A stretch of 10,017 bases of DNA from Deferribacteres bacterium (lineage in GTDB: Bacteria; Nitrospirota; Thermodesulfovibrionia; UBA6902). Each line of letters starts with the position of its first letter. The stretch's first letter is position 1. The translations under genes were made by a program, and so were the position numbers. The notes beneath the pieces were generated by a model. That model was not told the origin of the DNA. It saw nothing but the letters and a program-made list of their open reading frames with translations, and ran no database searches. The stretch lies in NCBI GenBank assembly GCA_030598625.1, contig JAUVPO010000047.1, forward strand, positions 1 through 10,017, written 5' to 3'. This document shows positions 1 to 6,125 of this stretch, in pieces.

Positions 1-79
1 CCTTGGTTATTGCCCCTGCTTTTAAACCCTTAAAAGTATCGGCATAAATTTTTTCCAACTCGTTCATCTGTAATTCCAT
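1..79 (-). CDS. rpsA: Ribosomal protein S1, N-terminal fragment (runs off left edge)
   Basis: Only the first 26 codons are inside the window, reading MELQMNELEKIYADTF then KGLKAGAITK, with a Gly codon beginning at the edge. This resembles the usual S1 start, a short acidic helix (…LYEESLKxLKEGEIVKG…) leading into the first S1/OB repeat. S1 binds mRNA leaders on the 30S subunit and helps start translation. The location directly after cmk and plsC supports the call, because cmk-rpsA is a widespread pairing. An in-frame TAA at 89-91 limits the start to ATG 79..77 or ATG 67..65. The nearest Shine-Dalgarno is unusually far from both. ispH, often found between these genes, is absent. The fragment is too short to exclude another S1-domain protein. 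Confidence 0.72.
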   Translation of the reverse strand, partial: MELQMNELEKIYADTFKGLKAGAITK

Positions 80-95
80 GATTCTATATTATATT

Positions 96-102
96 ACCTC
101 CC
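96..102 (-). promoter_or_regulatory. Shine-Dalgarno of rpsA with unusually long spacing
   Basis: The minus strand reads GGGAGGT here, a near-perfect anti-16S match. The last G of GGAGG is 17 nt from ATG 79 and 29 nt from ATG 67, against the usual 5-10 nt. The spacer is almost purely A/T and holds no alternative AUG, GUG or UUG in frame. S1 mRNA leaders in other bacteria have structured or autoregulated initiation regions, so this may be a real special case rather than a wrong start. Confidence 0.6.
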
Positions 103-156
103 AAAAGAAATTTCTCTAATTTTCTTTATGACCCCATCTATTTCCATAAAGATATG

Positions 157-180
157 TTTCAGTACAAAGATCTACTGAAA
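157..180. repeat. Perfect 8-bp inverted repeat in the rpsA leader/promoter
   Basis: TTTCAGTA (157-164) and TACTGAAA (173-180) are exact reverse complements separated by 8 nt. The element overlaps the -10 box and spacer of the candidate rpsA promoter, where a repressor operator would lie. If transcribed, it could also form an 8-bp hairpin. No U-run follows on either strand, so it is not an intrinsic terminator. The binding factor, if any, is unknown. Confidence 0.55.
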
Positions 181-189
181 GATTGACAA
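161..189 (-). promoter_or_regulatory. Candidate sigma70-type promoter for rpsA
   Basis: On the minus strand TTGTCA (189..184; 5 of 6 matches to TTGACA) is followed after exactly 17 nt by TGTACT (166..161; 4 of 6 matches to TATAAT). Transcription would start near 154 and give a leader of about 75 nt before ATG 79. It lies in the 148-bp gap between plsC and rpsA, the longest gap among the left-hand genes. A separate promoter would let S1 be expressed independently of the amino-acid genes. This is a consensus match only. Confidence 0.4.
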
Positions 190-209
190 GCTGATTTGTA
201 TTGACACTA

Positions 210-230
210 TAACAAAACGCTGCTTTGTTA
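210..230 (-). repeat. Small hairpin at the plsC stop codon
   Basis: TAACAAA (210-216) and TTTGTTA (224-230) form a perfect 7-bp, mostly A/T inverted repeat with a 7-nt loop that includes the plsC stop codon. On the minus strand the downstream sequence is TAGTGTC with no U-run, so an intrinsic terminator is poorly supported. It may act in RNA processing or do nothing. Confidence 0.3.
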
Positions 231-875
231 GCAACTTTTATCTGAATAATTATTTTTTAATTCTCCTATAGCTGTCATAATCGTATTGCTTATATGTTTA
301 TGCAGCAGGTGACCGCGTTGACTTTTTCCATCTATTGCAGAGGGATAATATATCGGTTTGCCGAATACTACTTTTATCCTGGCTCTTTTCAACCATTTAA
401 CATTAACAGGCAGCGCCTTGTCGGTCCCAACAACGACGGTCGGGACAATAGGCGCTTTGCTGAGGCCGACCACCATGCCGATCCCGCGTTTGGCTTCAAG
501 AAGTTGACCTGTTTCACTCCTTTTTCCTTCAGGAAACATAATAACGAGTTCGCCGTTTTTAAGTTTTTTGATGGCTGCTTTTATGGTTGAAGGCCCGGTT
601 TTTTCTCTGTCGACCGGGAAAGCAGCGCGTTTTATTATCCAGCCAAGCAGGGGAATGTCGAAAAGTCCTTTCCTTGCCATAAAAACACCTCTTCTTGGAA
701 GCACGGCGCCTATTATCGGAGGGTCCAAATAACTTATGTGGTTGGAAGCTATAATCGCTCCTTCGTTGGAAGGGATATTTTCTTTGCCTATTATATCTAA
801 CCCTCCATTAAGACGGCATATTATTCTGATGGTGAGGGCAACCAGTTTATATAATATATTATATGCTGTATCCAT
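228..875 (-). CDS. plsC: 1-acyl-sn-glycerol-3-phosphate acyltransferase (PlsC family)
   Basis: Transfers an acyl chain to the sn-2 position of lysophosphatidic acid to make phosphatidic acid, the precursor of membrane phospholipids, at the inner face of the cytoplasmic membrane. The 215-residue length suits small bacterial PlsC proteins. Visible signatures are the catalytic NHxxxxD block (N45, H46, D51 in SNHISYLDPP), a PVDRE segment at 87-91, the substrate-binding FPEGKRSETG at 114-123, and the IVPTVVVGTD block at 143-152. A hydrophobic N-terminal stretch (about 5-21) could anchor the protein. The gene begins 15 nt after the cmk stop. No Shine-Dalgarno precedes the ATG, so translation may depend on coupling to cmk. 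The family is certain; exact acyl acceptor is inferred from the phospholipid-synthesis majority. Confidence 0.9.
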   Translation of the reverse strand: MDTAYNILYKLVALTIRIICRLNGGLDIIGKENIPSNEGAIIASNHISYLDPPIIGAVLPRRGVFMARKGLFDIPLLGWIIKRAAFPVDREKTGPSTIKAAIKKLKNGELVIMFPEGKRSETGQLLEAKRGIGMVVGLSKAPIVPTVVVGTDKALPVNVKWLKRARIKVVFGKPIYYPSAIDGKSQRGHLLHKHISNTIMTAIGELKNNYSDKSC

Positions 876-890
876 ATTCAGGGAGAAATT

Positions 891-1538
891 TTATAGTCTC
901 AAATAAGACATTATCTTTTCAACCACCTCGTCTACACTTAAGCTGGTTGAATCTATGTATACCATATCCTCAGTTTTTTTCAAGGGGGAGGTTTCCCTTG
1001 AAGAGTCTCTTGCATCCCTTTTCTTTATGTCTTCCAATGTTGTTTCCAGCCTGATCGCAGGGTCTTTGTCCTTTAGTTCTTCGTGTCTCCTTCTCGCTCT
1101 TTCTTCAAGGCCGGCATCAAGATAAAATTTGTTTTCCGACTCCGGAAAAATTGTTGTACCGGTATCTCTTCCTTCTATCACTGCTTTGCCTTGAATACAT
1201 AGTTCTCTCTGTATTGAAAAAAGGCCTGACCTTACAACGGGTTCAGCCGAGAACCGGGAGCTCATTTCCCCGATTTCTTTTGTTCTTATCCCGGAGGTGA
1301 CATCGGTACCGTCAACATAAATCCTGTCTCCATTAAAGGATATGTTAATATTATCCATCATCTTTTTAAGGCCCTCTTCATTGTCAGGACCAACACCCTC
1401 TGCCCTTGCTTTCCATGCCACGGCCCTGTAAAGGGCCCCCGTGTCAAGATATTTATAGCCGAGTTTTCCGGCAAGAAGCCTTGATACCGTGCCCTTTCCC
1501 GCGCCTGAAGGGCCGTCTATTGTGATAACATCTTTCAT
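891..1538 (-). CDS. cmk: Cytidylate (CMP/dCMP) kinase
   Basis: Phosphorylates CMP and dCMP with ATP in pyrimidine nucleotide salvage, recycling CMP released by phospholipid synthesis and RNA turnover. The 215 residues match the family. Motifs in order: P-loop GPSGAGKGT (9-17), LDTGALYRA (31-39) near the CMP site, EGRDTGT (122-128, where many homologues have Ile or Met in place of this Thr), and the lid/Arg-rich stretch RDARDSSRETSPL (174-186). The only usable in-frame start is ATG 1538..1536, since a TAA lies at 1556..1554 with no start codon between. This ATG overlaps the TGA of the upstream 102-residue gene by 4 bp (ATGA), and AGGAGG abuts it without a spacer. plsC follows after 15 nt, then rpsA, a common neighbourhood for cmk. 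Confidence 0.95.
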   Translation of the reverse strand: MKDVITIDGPSGAGKGTVSRLLAGKLGYKYLDTGALYRAVAWKARAEGVGPDNEEGLKKMMDNINISFNGDRIYVDGTDVTSGIRTKEIGEMSSRFSAEPVVRSGLFSIQRELCIQGKAVIEGRDTGTTIFPESENKFYLDAGLEERARRRHEELKDKDPAIRLETTLEDIKKRDARDSSRETSPLKKTEDMVYIDSTSLSVDEVVEKIMSYLRL

Positions 1539-1843
1539 CCTCCTATTATGCTTTTATCTTCTTCCATGGCCTCAAACATTTCCCTCTGAATGGCAGGATA
1601 TGTATTGGAAATCCACTCATTTCCGAAGTGGTGTGACAGAATGTTGAGGGCGTTGGGATTATCGGTTTCTACTACAAATATGATCCTTAAAGGTGATTTC
1701 CCCACGATTTCATATCTGCGTATTCTTTGACACATTTTCTGGAGTATCTTGTCCTGGCCTTTCCGGTGCCATTCCTCCCTTTCTCTGTTTATATCTTCTA
1801 TTGAGATATTTTCTTTTGCGTCAAATATGGAGAGATAAAGCAT
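1535..1843 (-). CDS. Conserved-looking 102-residue protein of unknown function
   Basis: I do not recognise this protein with certainty. It begins MLYLSIFDAK and has a strong Shine-Dalgarno (AAGGAGG, 1855..1849) 5 nt before ATG 1843, so it is almost certainly translated. The apparent order is strand (2-7), long charged helix (about 14-40, REREEWHRKG), strand (about 43-48), strand RIIFVVET (53-60), helix NALNILSHHFG (64-74), then a strand and a helical end with IQREMFEAMEED and a C-terminal IIGG. This is compatible with a small ferredoxin-like or dimeric alpha/beta-barrel fold, perhaps like the DUF3303 type; that is inference. There is no signal peptide, membrane segment or Cys/His metal cluster. 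It lies 101 nt after acs and overlaps cmk by 4 bp, so it is co-translated with cmk and possibly linked to acetate activation. Confidence 0.8.
   Translation of the reverse strand: MLYLSIFDAKENISIEDINREREEWHRKGQDKILQKMCQRIRRYEIVGKSPLRIIFVVETDNPNALNILSHHFGNEWISNTYPAIQREMFEAMEEDKSIIGG
1539..1544 (-). promoter_or_regulatory. Shine-Dalgarno-like AGGAGG abutting the cmk start
   Basis: The minus strand reads AGGAGG immediately followed by ATG (1538..1536), a spacing of zero. The same bases encode most of the last two residues (Gly-Gly) of the upstream protein. An anti-Shine-Dalgarno duplex here would sit too close for normal initiation at this ATG. Ribosomes finishing at the overlapping TGA could be held in place and restart. 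It decides how the cmk start should be read, because no other in-frame start exists. Confidence 0.55.
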
Positions 1844-1864
1844 ATTTTCCTCCTTCCTTTAATC

Positions 1865-1894
1865 GAGCAAGTTTAGGTATTAACTCACCTGCTC
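1865..1894 (-). repeat. Imperfect hairpin between acs and the 102-residue gene
   Basis: GAGC (1865-1868) pairs with GCTC (1891-1894) and AGGT (1875-1878) pairs with ACCT (1887-1890), with a 6-nt bulge and an 8-nt loop. On the minus strand it lies about 10-20 nt before the Shine-Dalgarno of the 102-residue gene and is not followed by a U-run. It could modulate that gene's translation or mark an RNA processing site. I saw no convincing promoter in the 101-nt gap. Confidence 0.25.
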
Positions 1895-1944
1895 AATTCA
1901 GGCAATAAATTGTTTATCTTGAATAATGAATCTGCAATTACCTG

Positions 1945-3924
1945 CTAACGATTAACCATTTTTCTTCCTTTCATTATCTTCTCTACAACGGACGGATCGG
2001 CAAGAGTGGAGGTATCGCCTATCTCCTTTTCCTTGCCTTCAATTATTTTTCTCAGTATCCTCCTCATTATCTTCCCGCTTCTTGTTTTGGGAATCCCGTT
2101 CACAAACTGTATTGCATCAGGCCTTGCGATAGGTCCTATATCTTTCCTTGTCTGTGCGATCAACTCTTTTTCAAGTTCCGGACTGCTGCTGAAACCGCTG
2201 TTTAAAATCACAAACGAGTAGATGCCCTGTCCCTTGACATCATGTGGAAAACCGACAACAGCGGCTTCTGCCACCGAATGATGGGCCACGAGAGCGCTTT
2301 CGATCTCTGCGGTGCCCAGTCTGTGTCCTGAAACATTTATCACGTCATCTATGCGGCCCAGTAAATGGTAATCCCCCTGTTTGTCGACTTTTGCTCCGTC
2401 CCCGCTGAAATAAGCCCCCTTGACCTGGGAGAAATAAGTTTCTTTATAACGTTCCGGATTACCGTAAATGCTTCTTGCGATACCGGGCCACGCATTCTTG
2501 ATTATCAGCGAGCCTTCTGTGCCGGTCTTGACTTCGGAGCCTTTTGTATTGACTATCTGCGGTTCTATACCGAAAAAAGGCCTGCCCGCGTAACCCGGTT
2601 TCATTGGTACGGCGCCCGGAAGCGATGAGATAAGGATTCCGCCTGTTTCGGTCTGCCACCATGTATCAACTATTGGACATCTTTCATGTCCGATGTTCCT
2701 GTGATACCAGAGCCATGCCTCAGGGTTTATGGGTTCTCCGACAGAGCCCAGAAGTCTCAGACTGCTGATGTCCCTTGTTTTGGTCCATTCTTCTCCTTCT
2801 TTTGCAAGCGCCCTTATAACGGTTGGTGCGGTATAAAATGTGTTTACCCTGTATTTTTCCACTATTTCCCAGTACCTGTCGGGATGGGGGTATGAGGGAA
2901 CTCCTTCAAACATTATTGATGTTGCCCCGTTACTCAAAGGACCGTAGACGATATATGAATGTCCCGTGATCCAGCCTATATCCGCAGTACACCAGAATGT
3001 ATCATCTTCGCGGCAGTCAAAAATATATTTAAATGTCATAGAAGTATAAAGCAGGTATCCGGCTGTTGTATGAAGCAGTCCTTTTGGTTTTCCGGTGCTC
3101 CCGCTTGTATACAATATAAAGAGGGGATCCTCTGAATCCATTTTCTCAGGTTCGCACCACGATGAAATATCTTTGCCGGCAAGTTCATCTTCAGCAAAAA
3201 AATCCCTGCCGGGTTTCATAATGATTGCTATCCCTGTTCTCCTGAATACAAGACAACGCTTAATATCCGGAGTCTCTTCCATTGCTGCATCCGCATTTAT
3301 TTTCAGAGGGATTACTTTCCCGGCCCTGAAGGAACCGTCGGAAGTAATAAGGATTTTTGCCTTGCAGTCGTTGATCCTTTCTCTCAGCGCAGAGGCGCTG
3401 AACCCGCCGAAAACCACGCTGTGAACAGCGCCGATCCGGCTGCAGGCCAGTATGCCGATAGCCAGCTCGGGTATCATGGGAAGATAAAAGACAACTCTAT
3501 CGCCTTTTTTTACCCCCGATTTTTTTAGCAGATTGGCAAACCTGCATACAAGCCGATGAAGTTCCTGGTATGTATAGATTTTATTCTCTCCGTCTTCTGC
3601 TTCCCATATAATCGCCGCCTTGTTTTTCCTGTGGGTCTTTAAGTGCCTGTCAAGGCAATTATAGGAGACGTTTAATTTGCCTCCGATGAACCATTCAACT
3701 TCCGTTTTATGAAAATCCCGTTCTACGACCTTGTTCCATTTCTTGAACCATGATATGTTTTCTTCCGCCATTTCCGCCCAGAAGTCGCCGGGGTCTGTTA
3801 TTGATTGGCGGTATAATTCTTCATACTCTTTTTTATTCTTGACGTATGCATGGGCTGAGAATTCTTTTGAAGGGGGATAAATCTCCTGCTTTTTGGGTGA
3901 AACCGCCTTTTTTGGCTTAGCCAT
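1945..3924 (-). CDS. acs: Acetyl-CoA synthetase, AMP-forming
   Basis: Activates acetate with ATP and CoA through acetyl-AMP in the cytoplasm. The 659 residues match full-length Acs. Features in order: N-terminal Acs-type region, adenylation loop YTSGSTGKPKG (272-282), TWWQTETGG (421-429) whose second Trp (W423) corresponds to the acetate-pocket Trp of characterised enzymes, YFSGDGA (505-511), the hinge region GRIDDVINVSGHR (523-535), and the C-terminal TRSGKIMRR (614-622). K618 is the catalytic Lys that protein acetylation inactivates in Salmonella Acs. Start: AAGGAG (3936..3931) lies 6 nt before ATG 3924. The Lys-rich first 13 residues are variable. It lies only 17 nt after aroA, inside what is otherwise an aromatic-amino-acid plus cmk operon. 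Propionate as a substrate is less likely given the Trp. Confidence 0.96.
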   Translation of the reverse strand: MAKPKKAVSPKKQEIYPPSKEFSAHAYVKNKKEYEELYRQSITDPGDFWAEMAEENISWFKKWNKVVERDFHKTEVEWFIGGKLNVSYNCLDRHLKTHRKNKAAIIWEAEDGENKIYTYQELHRLVCRFANLLKKSGVKKGDRVVFYLPMIPELAIGILACSRIGAVHSVVFGGFSASALRERINDCKAKILITSDGSFRAGKVIPLKINADAAMEETPDIKRCLVFRRTGIAIIMKPGRDFFAEDELAGKDISSWCEPEKMDSEDPLFILYTSGSTGKPKGLLHTTAGYLLYTSMTFKYIFDCREDDTFWCTADIGWITGHSYIVYGPLSNGATSIMFEGVPSYPHPDRYWEIVEKYRVNTFYTAPTVIRALAKEGEEWTKTRDISSLRLLGSVGEPINPEAWLWYHRNIGHERCPIVDTWWQTETGGILISSLPGAVPMKPGYAGRPFFGIEPQIVNTKGSEVKTGTEGSLIIKNAWPGIARSIYGNPERYKETYFSQVKGAYFSGDGAKVDKQGDYHLLGRIDDVINVSGHRLGTAEIESALVAHHSVAEAAVVGFPHDVKGQGIYSFVILNSGFSSSPELEKELIAQTRKDIGPIARPDAIQFVNGIPKTRSGKIMRRILRKIIEGKEKEIGDTSTLADPSVVEKIMKGRKMVNR

Positions 3925-3941
3925 GATTTTCTCCTTTTTAA

Positions 3942-5255
3942 TTACCTCATTAATCCTTCCAGCATGCCGATAAAATCCGGAAAGGACGTGTTAATACACT
4001 CTGTATCCCGGACTGTTGTTTCCTTGTCAACCGTAAATCCTGCTATTATCAGGGCCATCGCGATCCTGTGGTCTCCGTAACTCTGAACATCCGCAGGTTT
4101 TAGTTTTTCTGTCCCTTCAATAACAAGCCCGTCCTCAAGTTCCTCAACATTTACACCCATCTTTCTTAATTCAACGGCCATGGATGTTATTCTGTCCGAT
4201 TCCTTGACCCTCAGTTCTCCGGCCCCTGTAATTTTCGTTTTTCCTTGAGCTTTTGCTGCTGTTACGCACAGAATCGGGAACTCGTCAATTGCTTTGAGGA
4301 CCATATCCCCGGTGATATTAATACCGGAAAGCTGAGAGTGTTTTACATATATATCGGCCACAGGCTCTCCTGAGATTTCCCTTTTATTTTCAAGTCTGAT
4401 ATCAGCGCCCATCATATTCAGTATGTCGATCAAGCCTGTTCTCGTAGGGTTTACTCCTGTATCTTTTAACAATATCTCGGATTGAGGGATAAGAAGGCCG
4501 CCCGCGATAAAGAATGATGCCGATGAAAAGTCTCCGGGAACGGTCAGGTCGAAGGGGTTGATGGCGGATGTTCCCCTGACGCATACTTCAAGAGATTTTA
4601 TTTCTATCTCAACTCCGCCGGCCGCAAGCATACGTTCAGTGTGGTCTCTTGATTTTTCGGGTTCATTAAAAGAGGTAATCCCGTCGCAATAAAGTCCTGC
4701 AAGCAAAATCGCGGATTTGACCTGGGCGCTGGCCACGGGAGATTTATATTTGACAGGTCTTAATTTGCCCCCCTTAATCCTGAGAGGCGGATAACCGCCC
4801 TGTTCCGATGTGATTACGGCGTCCATTTCCGTCAGGGGTGTAATTATCCTTTGCATCGGTCTGCTTCTTAATGATGAATCTCCTGTTAGTGTGGCTGAAA
4901 ATAATTGTCCTGCCAGTATTCCACTCAAGAGCCTCATCGTGGTCCCTGAGTTTCCACAGTCGATGATATTCCCCGGGTCCTTTAATCCTCTCAAGCCTTT
5001 GCCATTGATTAATATCTCGTTATCCCGTGTTTCCCTGTTTCCCGGACCCGGACCTCTGATTTCCATATCAATACCCATCTGCCGGAAAGCATTAAGCGTT
5101 CTCATCGGGTCTTCGGCAAGAAGGAAATTCCTGATAATGCTTTTACCTTCTGCAATGGATGACAGTATTACCGCACGGTGAGAGATTGATTTGTCCGGCG
5201 GGGGGGCAAGCCTTCCGCGCAAGGGTTGTCTGTATCTGACTTTAATCGGACTCAA
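3942..5255 (-). CDS. aroA: 3-phosphoshikimate 1-carboxyvinyltransferase (EPSP synthase)
   Basis: Joins phosphoenolpyruvate to shikimate 3-phosphate, the sixth shikimate step. Length 437 is typical. Motifs: DKSISHR (21-27), GNSGTTMR (101-108) in the PEP/glyphosate region, GDSSLRSRPM (125-134), SAQVKSAILLAGL (176-188), the IDEFPIL block with catalytic-type D324, GELRVKESDR (346-355) and GDHRIAMA (394-401). The GNSGTTMR form resembles the Bacillus-type enzyme more than the E. coli type (GNAGTAMR); it keeps the Gly that is Ala in glyphosate-insensitive CP4-type enzymes. The start is TTG 5255..5253, the only candidate before an in-frame TGA at 5282..5280 that leaves the N terminus intact. AGAGG lies 12 nt upstream. 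The first 14 bp overlap the end of tyrA, which suggests translational coupling. Confidence 0.95.
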   Translation of the reverse strand: MSPIKVRYRQPLRGRLAPPPDKSISHRAVILSSIAEGKSIIRNFLLAEDPMRTLNAFRQMGIDMEIRGPGPGNRETRDNEILINGKGLRGLKDPGNIIDCGNSGTTMRLLSGILAGQLFSATLTGDSSLRSRPMQRIITPLTEMDAVITSEQGGYPPLRIKGGKLRPVKYKSPVASAQVKSAILLAGLYCDGITSFNEPEKSRDHTERMLAAGGVEIEIKSLEVCVRGTSAINPFDLTVPGDFSSASFFIAGGLLIPQSEILLKDTGVNPTRTGLIDILNMMGADIRLENKREISGEPVADIYVKHSQLSGINITGDMVLKAIDEFPILCVTAAKAQGKTKITGAGELRVKESDRITSMAVELRKMGVNVEELEDGLVIEGTEKLKPADVQSYGDHRIAMALIIAGFTVDKETTVRDTECINTSFPDFIGMLEGLMR

Positions 5256-6096
5256 TGAGCTGTCTTGCCTCTTTGGCCCTCAAGAATTCTTTTTCGAGAC
5301 CTGTCCAGTCCGACTCTTCAATAAGTTTTATTGTCCGGGATGTAACGGATGAGAATCTTCTGAGAGTTTTGAGTATTTCTTCTTTATTGTAAACGCAGAT
5401 ATCCTTCCAGAGTTCCTCGGAACTCAACGCAATTCTTGTCATGTCCCTCAATCCTTTTCCGCCGTAATGGAGAATTTTATCATCCTCTTCAATGATGCTG
5501 TTCACTAATGCATAAGCTATAACATGTGGAAGATGACTTACTGCGGCAAAGATTAAGTCGTGTTCTTCAGGGGTCATTAGCAGTGTTTTGGCGCCGACGA
5601 CATTCCACAAATTGATGATTTTTTCCAATGCTTCATTGTTTGTATTTGAACCGGGAGTGACAATGCATCTGGCGTCTTTGAAAAGATCGGATGCAGCAGC
5701 GCTTATGCCTGAACATTCCTTGCCTGCAATAGGGTGGCCGCCTACAAAACTTACGCCTTCGGGCATTAAAGGATCGAGTTTTTTTACAATCCCGGCCTTG
5801 ACGCTTCCTACGTCTGTGACTATTGCACCCTTTTTTATATTTTGTGCTATATCTCTTACAATTTTTTCAAATTGGCCTACCGGAGTGGCAAGTAAGATTA
5901 AATCAGCGTCCCTTATTCCATTGACGGGCACTGTCGAGTATTGATCTATTATTCCCAGTTCTTTTGCCTTGATTAAATTATCTTCCCGTCTGCCTATGCC
6001 CGTTATTCCGCCTGTAAATCCATATTTCCTCAGCGCGAGGGCAAAAGAACTGCCCATAAGGCCGATGCCGATTATTGAAATATTGCTAAAGTCCAT
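5242..6096 (-). CDS. tyrA: Prephenate dehydrogenase
   Basis: Oxidatively decarboxylates prephenate to 4-hydroxyphenylpyruvate, the committed step to tyrosine. The 284 residues fit a monofunctional TyrA with no chorismate mutase or ACT domain, so feedback control by a C-terminal ACT domain is absent here. Motifs: Rossmann GIGLMG (10-15) right at the N terminus, LLATPVGQ (68-75), TDVGSVK (94-100), GGHPIAGKE (119-127) and SHLPHVIAYAL (187-197) with the conserved His residues. Arogenate as the substrate cannot be excluded from sequence. It starts 29 nt after aroF; the leader just before ATG 6096 is A/T-rich with no close Shine-Dalgarno (AAGGA lies 19 nt away). The Rossmann motif leaves little room for a later start. 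Confidence 0.94.
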   Translation of the reverse strand: MDFSNISIIGIGLMGSSFALALRKYGFTGGITGIGRREDNLIKAKELGIIDQYSTVPVNGIRDADLILLATPVGQFEKIVRDIAQNIKKGAIVTDVGSVKAGIVKKLDPLMPEGVSFVGGHPIAGKECSGISAAASDLFKDARCIVTPGSNTNNEALEKIINLWNVVGAKTLLMTPEEHDLIFAAVSHLPHVIAYALVNSIIEEDDKILHYGGKGLRDMTRIALSSEELWKDICVYNKEEILKTLRRFSSVTSRTIKLIEESDWTGLEKEFLRAKEARQLIESD

Positions 6097-6125
6097 ATTT
6101 TATATTTATACAGGATCCTTGTATT

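Noticed and set aside
183..213. Plus-strand TTGACA (183-188) and TATAAC (208-213) resembling a promoter
   Set aside because: The 19-nt spacing is long and the only plus-strand frame downstream is the shadow of plsC. Chance in an A/T-rich gap is likelier, although an antisense transcript cannot be excluded.
210..230. Intrinsic terminator after plsC
   Set aside because: The 7-bp stem is mostly A/T and no U-run follows on the minus strand, so it was kept only as a small repeat.
294..590. Plus-strand open frame of 98 codons opposite plsC
   Set aside because: It is antisense to a gene with all PlsC motifs, has no recognisable domain and no Shine-Dalgarno. The same holds for the other frames opposite acs, aroA, tyrA, aroF, the hisC-like gene and pheA.
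891..1538. Thr in place of the usual Ile/Met in the cmk GRD motif (EGRDTGT)
   Set aside because: The flanking GRD and the following FPES block are intact, and this position varies in the family, so loss of function is not supported.
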